This document shows positions 1-12,581 of a DNA stretch of 64,000 nt, one piece after another (positions within the stretch are counted from its first letter, which is position 1; each line of letters starts with the position of its first letter). Source of the DNA: Gloeophyllum trabeum ATCC 11539 (lineage: Eukaryota > Basidiomycota > Agaricomycetes > Gloeophyllales > Gloeophyllaceae). The stretch spans positions 444,488 through 508,487 of the forward strand of contig NW_006920414.1 of NCBI RefSeq assembly GCF_000344685.1, in the 5' to 3' direction. The notes under the pieces were generated by a model. The model made no database searches, was not told the DNA's origin, and was given only the letters and a program-made list of their open reading frames with translations. Made by a program: the position numbers and the translations under genes.

Positions 1-1963
1 GTTCATCTCTTCCTAAAGGTTCCGCGCTCGGAACCTACGGTCCGTTACGCGCTCGTGTGGCGCGCAAAAGGATGTAATGAGACGTTCGTCTGGTGAGTTC
101 AGTCCGTATTGTGCACACATTAACTCCAGCTCGGTTTCCGATGGGTCATTTACGTGCTTGCGATCATTCATGCTTCCAGGGTTAAGGGGATCGAGGTCGA
201 GTGAGTATTAGCTCTTCCAGCCAGCTGCCTGCATGGGGGTTGTGAGCGCATGCGTGTTTGGCAAGACCTCAACGAAGTAACCTGACTCGACTGGTACCAC
301 AGTCAGACGTATCCCACAGATCAGCGTTTCTTGGCTGACTCCGCCATGAATAGTGCATACTACGCCTATTGTCCTGATGAATCATCGATGGGCCGTGCGT
401 TATTCTTACGCTAAACTTAATGTCGCGGATAACTCTGAAGACTTGTTCAGGTCGAATGGACGCATTGTGTCGTCATCAAATTCTTGTGGTCCTCTCGGGC
501 TTACATGTGGAGTCAAGTACAGCTATGCTATGGAAGCGACTTCTGCAGTTGGGCAACATCCGCAATCTCGTTTCGGCGATACTGGTGAGCCCGTCCTCTC
601 TTTTTATTGATATCTATTCCCATGCTTCCACAACATCTATTTTGTTCTCCGCCCAGCACGGAGCTGAAGCATTCACTGATTGATTCTTCTCGGGATTAGA
701 CCCGCGATCTGTACAAACTGATATGACTGGAATGCACGTCCCTGGCATATGCGGGTCTGTATGAACCTAGGTTTGTCATCTCAAGTCAGCGCAACTGATC
801 GGCGGACGGTCATGGCTGAGAGGTGTGTCCATGACCCGCTTTCGGTACGGCAGATTCTTGTCTGATGGTGATTTCACGTTGCATCTGTTGCCCTAGATAA
901 TGAGGAGTATGCACGCAGCCATCGGGAAGAACTTAAGACGTCAATAACTAGCCAAAGCACGTCTGGCCCCTCGAGACTTCTACCGTCGGGAAAGATAATC
1001 TCGTGGACGAGGGACGGCTGCGCACGACAAATTCAGATCTCGGTTCTCATCCAAGCAGATTACATACTCTCACAGACGTCCAATGATCAGCACTTCGGTC
1101 ACGTTTTGGCGACCATTGCCTGAACTAAAGTTCTAAGCACCCATAATGAGCGGCGGGAGTCGAGAACAGTCTTCGAGATGCAGGAGAGCGTGCAGCAGAC
1201 CGGAAAGGCTGCTACAACGGTTCGGATTTGCCGCCGAATGTCCGCTATATTGAACTAACGTTACATGATGTCGGGCAATGAGTTGGTCCTGTTTCGTTTT
1301 CGCCGGGACACGTGTCGATGACTTGAAGTTATGAGGGCGTTACCAGTATGATTTGATTTCTGCTTCTAGAGACGTGTCTATGACCGATTTGCAGGCCATG
1401 AACTAAGGAGTAACGGGCAAGCAGGTTGCTTGCGTGGCTTTGCGTTGCAGCGAGTTTTGATAGGTAAGGAGGGACAACTGAGAAATCCGGACATACACGA
1501 GGCGCTCAAGGCCCTGAATATAATGACAAGTCCAAGCGGTGCCGCATTCGAAGTACTGAATGGCCAAATTAGGAAACCTCATTTAGTGACCTGCTTCCCA
1601 GTCTCGCTCGCGCGGACCACTGTGGACCAACCTCTGACCGACACAGTCACAAACAAAGGATCATGAGTTGGCAGAAGCAATGTATGAATGCGGGCTTGGA
1701 CAAAGGGCTGTGAGTCTTATCGTCTCGCGACCTTCACTCTGAAACTGTTGCCTGAGATCTTAAGTAGTCTCCCGATCGCACGCTTAGCAGTTAGCGTACG
1801 TCAGGGCTACTGACCTTCCTGTCCGGATTCTAACCGAACTGATGTCTTCCAGTGAACCATCTGACGGCACGAGGCGCCCTCCTAACGTTATATAAGGAGC
1901 CGTACATTCCCGGGAATACCTGTCTGGTTCCCCCCCGCTTGTCAAGCTACTACTCTCCTGGAT
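1..1963. other. Gene-free 5' region of the window
   Basis: No open frame longer than about 90 codons and no family motif is visible on either strand. The short frames (for example 353-610 and 1430-1666 on +) have no recognisable domain and no convincing splice continuation. The stretch directly upstream of 1964 should hold the promoter of the BCS1-like gene. I see no clear TATA box there. It may also contain decayed coding sequence that cannot be identified by eye. Confidence 0.6.
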
Positions 1964-4900
1964 ATGGAGGCATTCAAGAGTTTGCTCAGCCCACTGGGCA
2001 TGCAGACTTCAAACGCCATTCAAGACACCTTAGTACGTCTTCAACTACTTGTGTCGCTGTTATTGAGTTTAACCCTCTGTCGCTTAGAAATTGGTCGTCC
2101 TAGGGGGCACCGTTGAGACGGCTAGGCGAATGTCCGCTTCAGCATGGAATGGTTTCGTAGAATGTACGCACTCGTTCCTTTGTTCCGACTATAGTGCTCA
2201 TGCTTGTAACAGCATTCTTCTTGACAGCTCACTTCAGTCAAGAGGACTATCCGCACGACTGGTAAGTATCGCTACTTTGTATCACATTCTCGACGCTGAG
2301 TGCCCCACAGGTTAATGCATTGGCTTTCCAAGGTGTGCACGACACATATCACTTATGTTGCGCAGCCCAGCTGACAGGATGCTCAGCAACCAGCATGGGG
2401 ACGCAGCCGGGAATTTGACATAACCACTCGGACCGTAGGCCGCAATACGATCACCACCACGACTGCGGGCGACTTGGAGGAGGACGAGGATGAGAGTGAC
2501 GAAGTTTTGGTTCACGGACGTAAGAAGCGGAAAGTGGCCTTCATGCCAAGCATGGGTAAGACGTGTCCTTCTTTGCCTAAACTTCTCTATTGACTTTCCA
2601 CCGACGATGTGAATTAGACACGACACATACAATTTACTACCACGGTCATTGGCTCCGCGTGAGGATCTGCGAGTGACTGACGTACAAATGGGTGTGACTA
2701 ATCTCCTATCTTCAGATAACTCGATCCAAACGCTGTCAGGACTATGGCTACTGTTCCGAGCTCAAGATTAGGTGAGTCTTCGCATCAAATCGGTAACCTT
2801 TCTCAGTGTACGGAACCTCTTTGGGACAGCGTGGTAGCGCGCAGTAATGATATCCTAAAGAAGCTCGTACTTGAGGCAAAGCGGGAATATGAGAAAGACG
2901 CCGAGCATCGCGTTCACATATTCATGGCAGACACGTGAGTAACTTTACCGGTAGCAATCATCCAATGCCCTTCTGACCCGTGCCTCTTTACAGGAGCTAC
3001 GGCTGCTGGCGGTGGAATGGCGCTCGTCAGAAGCGCCCAATGAGCTCGATAGTTCTCGAGCCCGGCGTGAAGGAGATGCTGCTCTCAGACTGCAAGGATT
3101 TCTTGCAGTCAGAAGATTGGTGAGTTAGTCTTTTGAAGTCGTGTTGCCGACGTTGATGAACCCACGCATCTTAGGTACGCTGAAAGAGGTATTGGATTTC
3201 CGGTGCTGTAATTTGGTCTGGGCGAGACTCAGCATCTTACCAGGTATCCCCTTCCGTAGAGGGTATTTGCTTTACGGAGTCCCCGGAAGGTGGGTCGACG
3301 TCCCGAGAAACCCGTCTGCATGACTGACTGGGTTGTCTTCAGCGGCAAGACATCTTTGATTCATTCACTAGCCGGAGAGCTCGGGCTCGATATATACGTT
3401 GTCAGCTTATCCTCTAAGGGGTATGTTCATCATCCAGATATTCTGAGAAGGGTCGCTAATATCACCTTCATAATACAAGTATGAGCGATAATACGTTAGC
3501 GAATTTGATGGGAAATGTACCATCAAGGTGAGTGGGCACGTGGTCACGGTCGCATTTGTCGGGCACTAATATCTTTCCGTACCTGCCAGATGTATCTTGC
3601 TTCTTGAGGATCTCGATGCTGCTTTCACACGATCTGTTTCCCGTGATTCTGGCTCTACTGGCGCACCTCCGGCCTCAGGCACGGCCACGGCTAGCGAGAC
3701 CAAAGACCAAGCTAGTGATGGATCTACTTTAAGTCTGAGCGGCCTACTGAACAGTCTTGATGGCGTCGCAGCTGCTGAGGGCCGGTACGTCACTCGCCAC
3801 CGATCCGCATTCGCGAGTTGCTCAGTGGCGTCACTACAGCTTGCTCTTCGCAACCACTAACCATATCGAGAGGCTCGACCCGGCTCTCAGTCGCCCGGGG
3901 CGTATGGATGTATGGGTGAACTTCAAGCACGCGACTAAGTTCCAAGCAGAAGGGATCTTCAAGTGCTTCTTCCCGTGCAAGAAGTCGGCCGCGGGTGCCG
4001 CTTTGTCCCAGACGCCGTCTTCATGCCAAACGCCGTCTTCATGCCAAACGCCGTCTTCATGCCAAACGCCGTCTTCATGCCAAACGCCGTCTTCGTTCCA
4101 GACACCGTCTTCATCCAAAACGTCGTCTTCGACTCCGTCGGCGGATGACGTTTCGCAGACCAATGTGCCTGGTTCGAAGCGGAAGCCGCACATTGTTAAC
4201 CTCCTGAGCGAGGAGGAGATTTCCGGACTAGCTAAACGTTTCGCAGATGCCATCCCCGAGGACGAGCTCAGTGTAAGTTTTATGCTGCTTTCCTGCCTTC
4301 TACCTGACATACGTCAACAGGTCGCCGCTCTGCAAGGCTATCTACTGAAGAACAAGACACGTCCGAGGGAGTGTGTAGATGAGGTTCACGAATGGATCAA
4401 ACAAGAGCGCGAGACGAGAGATAGACTTAAGAAGGAGAAAGAGGAGGTTCGTGCATTCTTCTCCCTTTCTCCCGCTGTTACTTAATCCCTGTCGGCACGC
4501 AGAAAGAAGCAAAGGAGAAGAAAGAAGTGAGTGTGACTGATCTCCTGCGCGCGTGCGGTTGTTGACGCGACCCGTCAGGCGGAGGAGAAAGAACGCAAAG
4601 AGGTACGTCAATGGCTTGTGTGACAACGCGGTTCTACTCACTCAATAACCAGAAGGAGGAGAAGACTACCAAGGAGGTAAGGACCAAAGACTTATGATAG
4701 GTGGATGATTCACGTATGCTCTCTACCGTACTGTTCAGAAGGAGGAGAAGGAAGCTAAGGAGGTGAGATCTTCGTCGGTCTGACCATGCTATCCGCGGTT
4801 TGACGGCCTCTCATAGAAAGCCGAAAGGGCTGAGAAGAAAGAAGCCAGGCTGAAATCTAAACGAATGTCGTCGCGTTCTGTGGAGGTCACATCCTCCAAG

Positions 4901-5149
4901 GCTGAGACTCCTACGTCTGATGTTGCGGTTTCGCCAGTGGAGGAATCTTCATCTGAATCATCAAGTTCTGAGGTGGACGGCACGAGCACCGGTGCGGATG
5001 CCGATACGGAGGAGAGTGTCACGTCAGAGGAAGAGACGGAGAAGCCAATGGAAACTCAAGAGCCTGCAAAAGATGCCAAGGAGAAATGGGTTGCTGTCAA
5101 AGGTCAACAGACCGCGACTCCTGAAGTAAACGCCAAAGCCTGTGCGTGA
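1964..5149 (+). CDS. BCS1-like mitochondrial AAA ATPase
   Basis: Inner-membrane AAA ATPase of the Bcs1 family; Bcs1 itself inserts the Rieske Fe-S protein into complex III. Model of 21 exons: 1964-2032, 2088-2151, 2213-2261, 2311-2332, 2387-2555, 2618-2658, 2716-2771, 2830-2934, 2994-3119, 3175-3188, 3244-3289, 3343-3420, 3480-3527, 3590-3784, 3840-4272, 4321-4446, 4503-4526, 4579-4602, 4653-4676, 4739-4762, 4817-5149 (689 aa). A hydrophobic N-terminal segment (about residues 22-34) is followed by the Bcs1-specific region, Walker A GVPGSGKT (250-257), Walker B ILLLED (298-303), an LLFATTNH sensor and a SRPGRMD arginine-finger motif. After the AAA module come a seven-unit QTPSSC repeat and a charged KEEK-rich coiled tail of about 160 residues, absent from classic Bcs1. 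Fungi of this group carry many Bcs1 paralogs, so the true substrate is uncertain. The early exons are the least certain. Confidence 0.85.
4009..4134 (+). repeat. 18-bp coding minisatellite (QTPSSC repeat)
   Basis: Seven tandem 18-nt units in frame in exon 15 of the BCS1-like gene. The first four encode QTPSSC and differ at most in one third-codon base. The fifth ends in Phe, the sixth reads QTPSSS and the seventh is degenerate (KTSSST). The near-identity of the central units suggests recent slippage or unequal exchange. Confidence 0.95.
4503..4762 (+). repeat. Array of four 24-nt phase-0 microexons
   Basis: Four predicted exons, 4503-4526, 4579-4602, 4653-4676 and 4739-4762, are each exactly 24 nt and in phase 0. 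They encode [24 protein letters not shown] and KEEKEAKE. They are separated by introns of 50-62 nt with GT donors and AG acceptors. The flanking exons end or start with the same K/E-rich pattern. The array looks like repeated duplication of one exon with its intron. Confidence 0.75.
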
Positions 5150-5514
5150 AGATCTCAAGTCTTATGTCTATTCCTTTCCTTGCCCTCTTGGTCTTGCTTG
5201 TGCCGTCTTAGGACGTCAGCGTTGGGATACTTCTGTAGATGACTACTTTTTGTGCACCGCAATAACTGCTTTTCGATACACCGCATGCAATAGACATCTT
5301 TTGACCTCTTGATCCGCAAAAGCTCAAGCTGCTTCAGCCGAGGGACGTTTATTGTGGTGTACATTTTCGGAGTGTGACACCGGCTTCATGGTGTGACAGA
5401 CTGCCGCGGCGACGCGCCTCCGGAGTATGGCCTCGCGTAGGGCGTACACTTGCTTGCCGACAGTCACTAACACTCGCTTGCCCGAGGTGGTTTTGTTTTG
5501 TTCTGCCTGCCAAC

Positions 5515-8464
5515 ATGGATGCCGACCTCATAAAGCTCGTGAACAAGCTCCAGGACACCTTCCATAACCTTGGTACGCGGTTCTTCCGTGAAAATCCGAT
5601 CTGCAGATAGCTCAAATGTTCGTGAAGGAGGGGAGCTGGACATGCCACAGCTGGCTGTGGTAAGTGGCTGTTTTTCTCGTGTGGAATACAAGTAGGTGAT
5701 TATGATTGTACTTGCAACGTTAGGTAGGCAGTCAGTCCTCGGGCAAGTCCAGTGTTCTTGAAACGTACGCGCTTTGGTCTTCCGCTACCCGAGCGAGCAC
5801 CTGACCCTCGTTCCTCTAGTATCGTCGGCCGCGATTTTCTACCCCGAGGACAAGGCATTGTTACGAGACGACCTTTGGTCCTACAACTCATTCATACTCC
5901 CGCTACCGAGGGCTCTTCATATACGGAGTGGGGTCAATTCTTGCATATAGACAAGCGGTTTACGGACTTCGAAGACATACGAAAGGAGATTGAGCAGGAG
6001 ACGTTCCGAGTCGCGGGTCAGAACAAAGGGATTAGCAAGTTACCCATCCATTTACGGATATACAGTCCCAATGTCCTGGACTTAACCCTGGTTGATCTTC
6101 CTGGTTTAACGAAGGTATGCACCTGCCATCTACTCAATGGACACTTGTTTCTCATCCGACTTCCAGATTCCTGTAGGTGATCAACCGAGCGACATTGAGA
6201 AGCAGATTCGGAATCTGGTCTTGGAGTATATCTCGAAGCCAAACTGGCATGTCCACTCTTTGTGTCGATTTTATATAGCTAACGACGTGTCTAGCGTCAT
6301 TCTTGCTGTCTCTGCTGCGAATGTGGATTTGGCCAATTCAGAAGCTCTGAAACTCGCGCGTACGGTGGATCCCCAAGGTCGCCGTACCATCGGTGTACTC
6401 ACTAAACTGGACTTGATGGACGCCGGCACGAACGCGTTGGACGTCCTTACCGGACGCGTCTATCCTCTGAAATTGGGCTTCATAGGAGTGGTCAACCGGA
6501 GTCAACAGGATATCAATGAGGGCAAACCCATGGAAGATGCGTTAAACAGGGAGACGGAATTTTTTACGACTCATCCTGCGTATAGGAATATTGCGCACAA
6601 GAATGGAACGAAGTACCTTGCAAGGACACTAAATCAGGTATGTGTGGCGACGGGTGGTAGGGTGCGTCGGAGTCCTGATCATCGTTCAGGTCTTAATGAA
6701 CCATATACGAGACAAGCTACCTGATATGAAAGCGCGCTTGAATACCCTCATCGGTCAGGCGCAGCAAGAACTCAACTCATTCGGCGACCCCTCCCTCTTC
6801 GGCGACAAAAATCAGGTAATCCATCCTCTTAATCTCATGATCTCTTGTGTCAACCTCTGAACTATCACAGCAAGGAGCACTAATCCTCCGGCTAATGACC
6901 CAATTCGCGCGCGATTTCGTCTCTTCGATTGAAGGTACCAACCTGAACATCTCTACTAAAGAGCTCTCAGGAGGCGCACGGATATACTACATTTTCAATG
7001 ACGTCTTCGGAACCGCTCTTGCTTCTCTCGATTCGTCACAAAACCTAGAGACCCAAGATATCCGGACCGCCATAAGGAATAGTACGGGTCCTCGGCCCAG
7101 CCTGTTCGTTCCCGAAGCGGCGTTCGATCTGTTAGTGAAGCCGCAGATTAAGTTGCTGGAAGGGCCCGCGCTCCGCTGTGTGGAACTGGTGTACGAGGAA
7201 CTCGTTAAAATCTGTCATAGCTGCACAAGCACGGTGAGCTCAGCTATCCCTGCAAGATGAGATCATTATTTACACGACCGATAAAATCTAGGAGCTCCAA
7301 CGTTTCCCTCGATTGCACTCACAGGTCGTGGATGTTGTCTCCGACCTGCTGCGCGAACGTCTCGGGCCGACGTCTGAGTACACTCAAAGCCTGATAGACA
7401 TCCAGGCCGCATACATCAACACAAACCATCCTGCATTCGTGCAGGGATCAGCGGAAGCAGCCAGAAATGTAGCTAATGCTCCGCCGAAACAACCTGCGCC
7501 TCCTCGGGTAAGCCACTTTCTGCGGCATTTGTATAGCATATACTGACGTCGGACAAAGCCGGCTTCTACTGAGCCAGTGAACGGGAACGGGCACGCTGTC
7601 GAGGATGAAGATGAATCTGGAGAGGAAGCACCAGGTAGTATCAACGGCATTCCAACGTCTCGAGATGGTCGTTCGGTGTCTTCTACCGTCCATGACCGGT
7701 CACGTACGAGCGCTGCAACTCTCGGGAAAGCAGCGGGGCAAGGAATCTCGCAACCTAAGCCCTCACATCACCACACACATCCGCGACACTCTACACCCGG
7801 TCCCCGGTCTACTTCGCCCCAATCAACGCGGGAGACGTTTTTGAACTATTTCTTCGGGCAGAATGGTCCCGGTCCATTGTCAGGTGCGGCTGCGAGCGCG
7901 ACGGTCAACGGCTACGAGCGCACCACAGTTGCGACCAGCGGGCCATCAGGAACGACTATCGTCTCCACAGGGAAAGAGGTTGGTACTCCAGGAGAGAACC
8001 CCATGCCGACTGGCTTAATGGCGGGGAGGCGAGATGCAGCCTTTGACATGAGAAGCCTGGGAAGGCATATCGAAGCTGTATGTTCCCTTACTGTGATTGA
8101 TGGCATCGACGCCTATTCTCATCGCTCTGTATTTCAGGCCTCTCTTGATGGAGGAAGCCAGCTAACGATGCGGGAAGAGATGGAGACATCGTTGATTCGA
8201 TCTCTCATCGCATCATACTTCAACATCGTTCGTCAGAGCATCCAGGATTTGGTCCCCAAGGCTATCATGCATTTCCTGGTCAATCATACATCACAGCAAG
8301 TTCAAAACCGTCTCGTCGCATCTTTATACAAGCCGGAGATATTCGGCGACTTGCTCGACGAAGACGAGGCGCTGGTCGCTGAGCGTACCCGTGTGAAGGC
8401 ACTCTTGGATGCGTACAGGGACGCATTCAAGACGCTGTCGGAGGTCAACCTCAAGCCTTCATGA
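5515..8464 (+). CDS. DNM1: Dynamin-related GTPase, Dnm1-type (mitochondrial/peroxisomal fission)
   Basis: Large GTPase that oligomerises on the outer mitochondrial membrane and constricts it. Eleven exons: 5515-5572, 5628-5659, 5724-5764, 5820-6114, 6167-6246, 6295-6637, 6690-6815, 6871-7233, 7292-7507, 7559-8077, 8138-8464 (799 aa, near the usual Dnm1 size). P-loop GSQSSGKSS (32-40), DLPG (136-139) and TKLD (205-208) are all present. The GTPase domain is followed by middle/stalk sequence, a low-complexity variable insert carrying the FLNYFFG motif seen in Dnm1, and a C-terminal GED. There is no PH or proline-rich domain, which argues against classical dynamin. Insert and GED favour Dnm1 over Vps1. 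The intron at 6247-6294 is GC-AG. That intron and the one at 8078-8137 are multiples of three without stops, so retention would keep the frame. Confidence 0.93.
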
Positions 8465-8605
8465 GATCGGATCCAGTATAGAACATTGTTTACGCCTGTA
8501 ATGCCGCTGTCATGCCCGTAGCTAGTTCTTGGTATTTAATACACAGTACTTAATCCGCCGCTCATTTCTGGTGCGCTTCTTTGCGTAGTGAGGTGGAGGG
8601 ATATT

Positions 8606-11143
8606 CTATACCATATACTCGAAGAAAGGATTCCTATACACGTATGTCAAATGAGGTGGTGTAATCACTGGCTGACGTCTACTCACTGTTTATCCGTTAG
8701 ATCCATGAATGCGTGACGCTCCCTCTCCCGCTGCATGTCCGCATCACTCCATTCGTGTTGAATTTTGAGATCGCGCAGCTTCGCCTGTTTCTTCTTGTTC
8801 AAGCGGACATTCATCCACCGTAACATGAACGGGATGAAAAATCCTACAGCATACATGACCATTACGGCAATCTTGCCGGGTATGTACTGGGGAGCGTCTT
8901 TGGACTGCATTATTTCCGTACCAATGACATTGCCTAAACTGAAGGTGAAGAGCGTTAATGCGTTGATTGTTGACTAGGTGAGGGGGGACGTTAGCAATGC
9001 TGGGGTCCTGACAAAGGAAACTGCACATACTTTCTTCGTGTGGCCGCTGGTATTGCTAGCATTGTAAGTGTAAACAAGCGACAGGCTTGGGCCGATAGTT
9101 CCCATCAGGTACGACCCTACTCGGGAGTTGAAGATGGAGTACAGAAATGATACAGCAAGAAGCTCACCTAGTAGTAGGACACCCTTGTTCCCTGAATTTG
9201 CTAATCCGACTAGGAGAGCTAAAGACCCGATGTCAGTGAATGCATAGCACACACTTTCCCAACTGCTCTCCTACCTGAACCGATAATCGTTGGGATGAGG
9301 GCAATAATAATCGGCAGCATCCGCTCTTTCTGTGCGCAAGTGAGTATTTAGCTATCGTATGGAATGATGCAACATAGTCACCTTTCTGTCAGAATACCAC
9401 CCGACGAATAGGGTCATGGCGGCGCCGATGAATCCCCCAGGAGCATTGAGGATAAGGGTCTGCTTTGTCCTAATAATGCATATGAGCAGGCAAAATGGAG
9501 GACAGGAGATTTATTACGGACGTGTATCCGAAGCTTTTGACGATAATATTGCTAACTAGGGTGGAATCATTAAATATAAACCGTACGATCAGTCCTAGGG
9601 GATACTCACAGGCGCTCAGGGCACCATTCGGTATACTGGCTATGCGGAAGTCAGCTTCAATACGACCGCTTACTTACGCATACACCCACCTAATACCAGG
9701 GTCAACAAGACAATAAGCCACGTCCTTACGTCCGTCAGCGCCTCGACGACCTGGTCCTTCTTGAGCGTCTTCGACTCCGTGCCGCCCTGGCCGTCGCGCA
9801 CGCGCTCGAGCGCCGCGATGCGCTCCTCGCGCGTGAGCATTCGCGCGTGCACGGGAGAGTCCGGCATCCATATGAGCACGCATATACCCACTATGATGGC
9901 GAGTCCGCCGATGAGGAGGTAAAGGATCCGGTAGGGGAGAAAGTGGGTGCCTGTGTAGTAGGTGATTCCCTGAATGCGGGGTTTCAGTGGTAAGGATTGT
10001 CCAAGGGAGTTTGAGGGCTTACGTATGCGACGAAGCCGCCAAATATGGCGGTCAGCCCGTTCTACTGGGTTGTCAGATGGGTACTCACGGGAAAGGCGGC
10101 ATAGTAGCTACCATGACGTAGAACCAAGCAATCCTCAGGCCCTGGAGTTACGATATCAGCAAGTGACCGGTGACGGGTCATCGAAACTTACTTGCTCCTC
10201 TTTCTTGTAAAACATAGATATAATAAGGATAAGGATGGGTGCTACGCAGCTCTCAAGCATGCCTTTAAAAATAACGGGGAAATAGTCAGCATATCCGCAC
10301 GAGTATGCTCTCCTCAAAACGTACCGAGGATAAATCGCAGGAAGAAGAAAACGCCAAACGACGTCGTGGCCGCATGGAGCATGAGGACCGCCCCCCATAA
10401 GACGATGTTCGCGCCTGCACAGGCGGCCCAAGTCAGAGTGTGTCCGAATCCGAATCCGAAAAGGCAGCGGATAGACTCGGACGCTTACCCAGGTATTTGC
10501 CTGCTCGCAGTTTCTGGGAGATGTAGACGGTGGGGAATTCCCAGGTAAGGTACCCTAAACGCGCAGCGCATAAGGGGCGAGTGACAGGAAATGCAGCGGG
10601 GAGGAACGTACCTAGGTAGAAAGCCATCGCTACGAGGTTGTAATGCTGAGCGGCAGCGAGGATTGGTAGAGAGCATCAGGGGGCAGTTAGAAGGACTTAC
10701 TTGACCGGTGATTGGGAGACCCATAATACTAGTCTCGTGTATCAGACTACGCCACGGTCAGTAGTCAGCGACACGGACCTTGCATAATTTAACGTGTTCT
10801 TGTCTCTGCAGCCATGGTCACTCGGCGACTAGAGGACACGCAGCGGTTCGCTACTCACAAGTATTGCGTGAAGTACACAGCCGAGCACAGCGGCGGGATA
10901 ACCCAGTCCTGTGGCCGACAGCGATTTAGAGGAAGTTCAGATACTAACGGAGTTTCCTACCAGTCTTCTCTTGAGTTTCTGGTAGTATTCTTCACTGAAC
11001 TCTGCGGATCGTTGTTTACCGACCAGGCGCAGAGCTTCGTCGCCTTTAGAGGCATCATTGTCCTCCACTGACGATATTTCGAGAGAGACATCGCCTTCTA
11101 CCTCTTTCTTCTCGTCCATGGCATGAGCCTCGTCATGGGGCAT
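8606..11143 (-). CDS. MFS transporter, allantoate/nicotinate permease (Dal5/Tna1-like) family
   Basis: Plasma-membrane anion:cation symporter of the major facilitator superfamily. Nineteen small exons on the minus strand, in order: 10961-11143, 10859-10908, 10779-10805, 10701-10728, 10612-10645, 10489-10554, 10325-10414, 10192-10262, 10112-10141, 10023-10061, 9678-9969, 9610-9639, 9518-9555, 9382-9462, 9281-9329, 9168-9218, 9031-9116, 8687-8973, 8606-8633 (519 aa). Family signatures: LDKNTLNYASIMGL at the first membrane span, YFTWEFP-like LTWEFP in the second, GWYSDRK in the inter-span loop, SNTSGHTKK near span 10 and a C-terminal tail ending QNPFFEY-type residues. The substrate cannot be told from sequence. 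The start at 11143 is the first in-frame ATG of the open exon; an upstream exon ending before 11191 is possible. Confidence 0.87.
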
Positions 11144-12581
11144 CCTTTTCTCGAGGTGGTCCACGACAACTGATTCCACCGCCGAAGCCACTGTGCAGAG
11201 ACAATCGGATAGAGCTACAGTGGGGAGAAAGGAGGATAACCTGAGGCCGACGAGACACCCAGCTGCGTCTTATCATCCCGAGGTTTTACTTCTCCAGGCA
11301 CTGTATCTCCACCCTCTCTCTGAGCCCTCACGTATATTTGGCTATCGCGGTTGGTGAGGAGACTGGAGCAAACGATATCCCGCACCAATGCCTGATAACA
11401 AAGCGAGCACTCAGTAGTAGACTGTTATCAGAACCAGCCAAGAGGGGGTTATAAATAACGGTGCGAATCTGTGTGGTGCTTCTCATACCTTAGGGTCTTG
11501 TGCACCTTCTGGCGCGTACGACCTGCGTCTCCGGGGTGGCGCTAGATTGGGGTACGTCCAGGAAAGGTAGGAGCTAGCGTAAAGTCAGCTGTATACGCAG
11601 GGGAAACGGTAAAAGGTGGGAAATTCACCTCGGTGCATGATGGACCGGGAACAGCGCAAGGTCGCCCGGAGAAGGGCCCTTTCATCGCTATGTGGACATG
11701 GTTCAGCGCAACTAACCATATACGTTAGCAGTACTACTTCAAAGTAGATGAGATAGAGTTGCCAGTGCTGTCCAGATATGCTTCACAGGCACAGAAGCAG
11801 TATAGACAGTAAGTAAGAGTGACCGGGACTGTAACCTGAAGGGCGAACTTAGCGAGCCGGACCGCGATGCCGTGACAAGGATCGCGACTGTCGAGATGAT
11901 GACTTGCAAATGTTAGGGGACGGGTCCCAAATGTGGTAAGAGTTCTACCAGATCGAGACGGACCAGAGCTCTTCGTAGAAGTTGTTCTGCTTGAACCAGG
12001 TATTAAGTATTGCTCGATTGTAGACAGTCCCTTCACATATGATATATGGACTTACTCTTCACATTCATGGACTCTCCCCACTATAAAAGACGGTCTCCCC
12101 ATCTTGCGGAGCAGTTCCCTTTCTTCCCCATCCCCCCTCTCTCCGCAAATAATCAAGGACTTCCCCACCTCTCCAGCACTCCACTGTCCAGCGAGTTTAT
12201 ACAGGCCTTCAAGTTGATCGCCTCTACCTCACAAAACGGTGACACTTACCAATAATCTGCTAATATTGGGAGAAGATCCTCGTCTTGGGAGGGCCCTTGA
12301 GAGAAAGAGACACAGATTTGTGAGTGAATAAAATCCACAAAACCGCAGAATCTCCCAGTGGACCGGTGCATGCGCAAGGTGATACTTAGCGGAAGGAAGG
12401 CCAACTTGGATGCAATATCGAGCCTACGGTGCATGGGGTCCGGGACTGCTAAAGTCGATGACACTCACGCCGTAAATAGAGCTTGAGCTAAATATAGACA
12501 GACACGTCTACACTCCCTCCGCCTGCGCAGCGGACGCTCTCGAAACAAACACGGCTTGGTCTCTATACACACTCTGAGGCC
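11144..12581. other. Divergent intergenic region (MFS / STT3)
   Basis: Lies between the starts of two divergently transcribed genes. It has no recognisable coding sequence. It contains a TATA-like motif at 12082 followed by a pyrimidine-rich stretch (about 12095-12180), an arrangement seen near fungal transcription starts. The distance to the STT3 ATG (about 500 bp) is long, so that element may serve an unrecognised transcript. Confidence 0.6.
12082..12088 (+). promoter_or_regulatory. TATA-like motif followed by pyrimidine-rich tract
   Basis: TATAAAA at this position is followed within 15 bp by a CT-rich run. It could direct a long 5' leader for STT3 or a separate short transcript. The evidence is the motif only. 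Confidence 0.3.
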
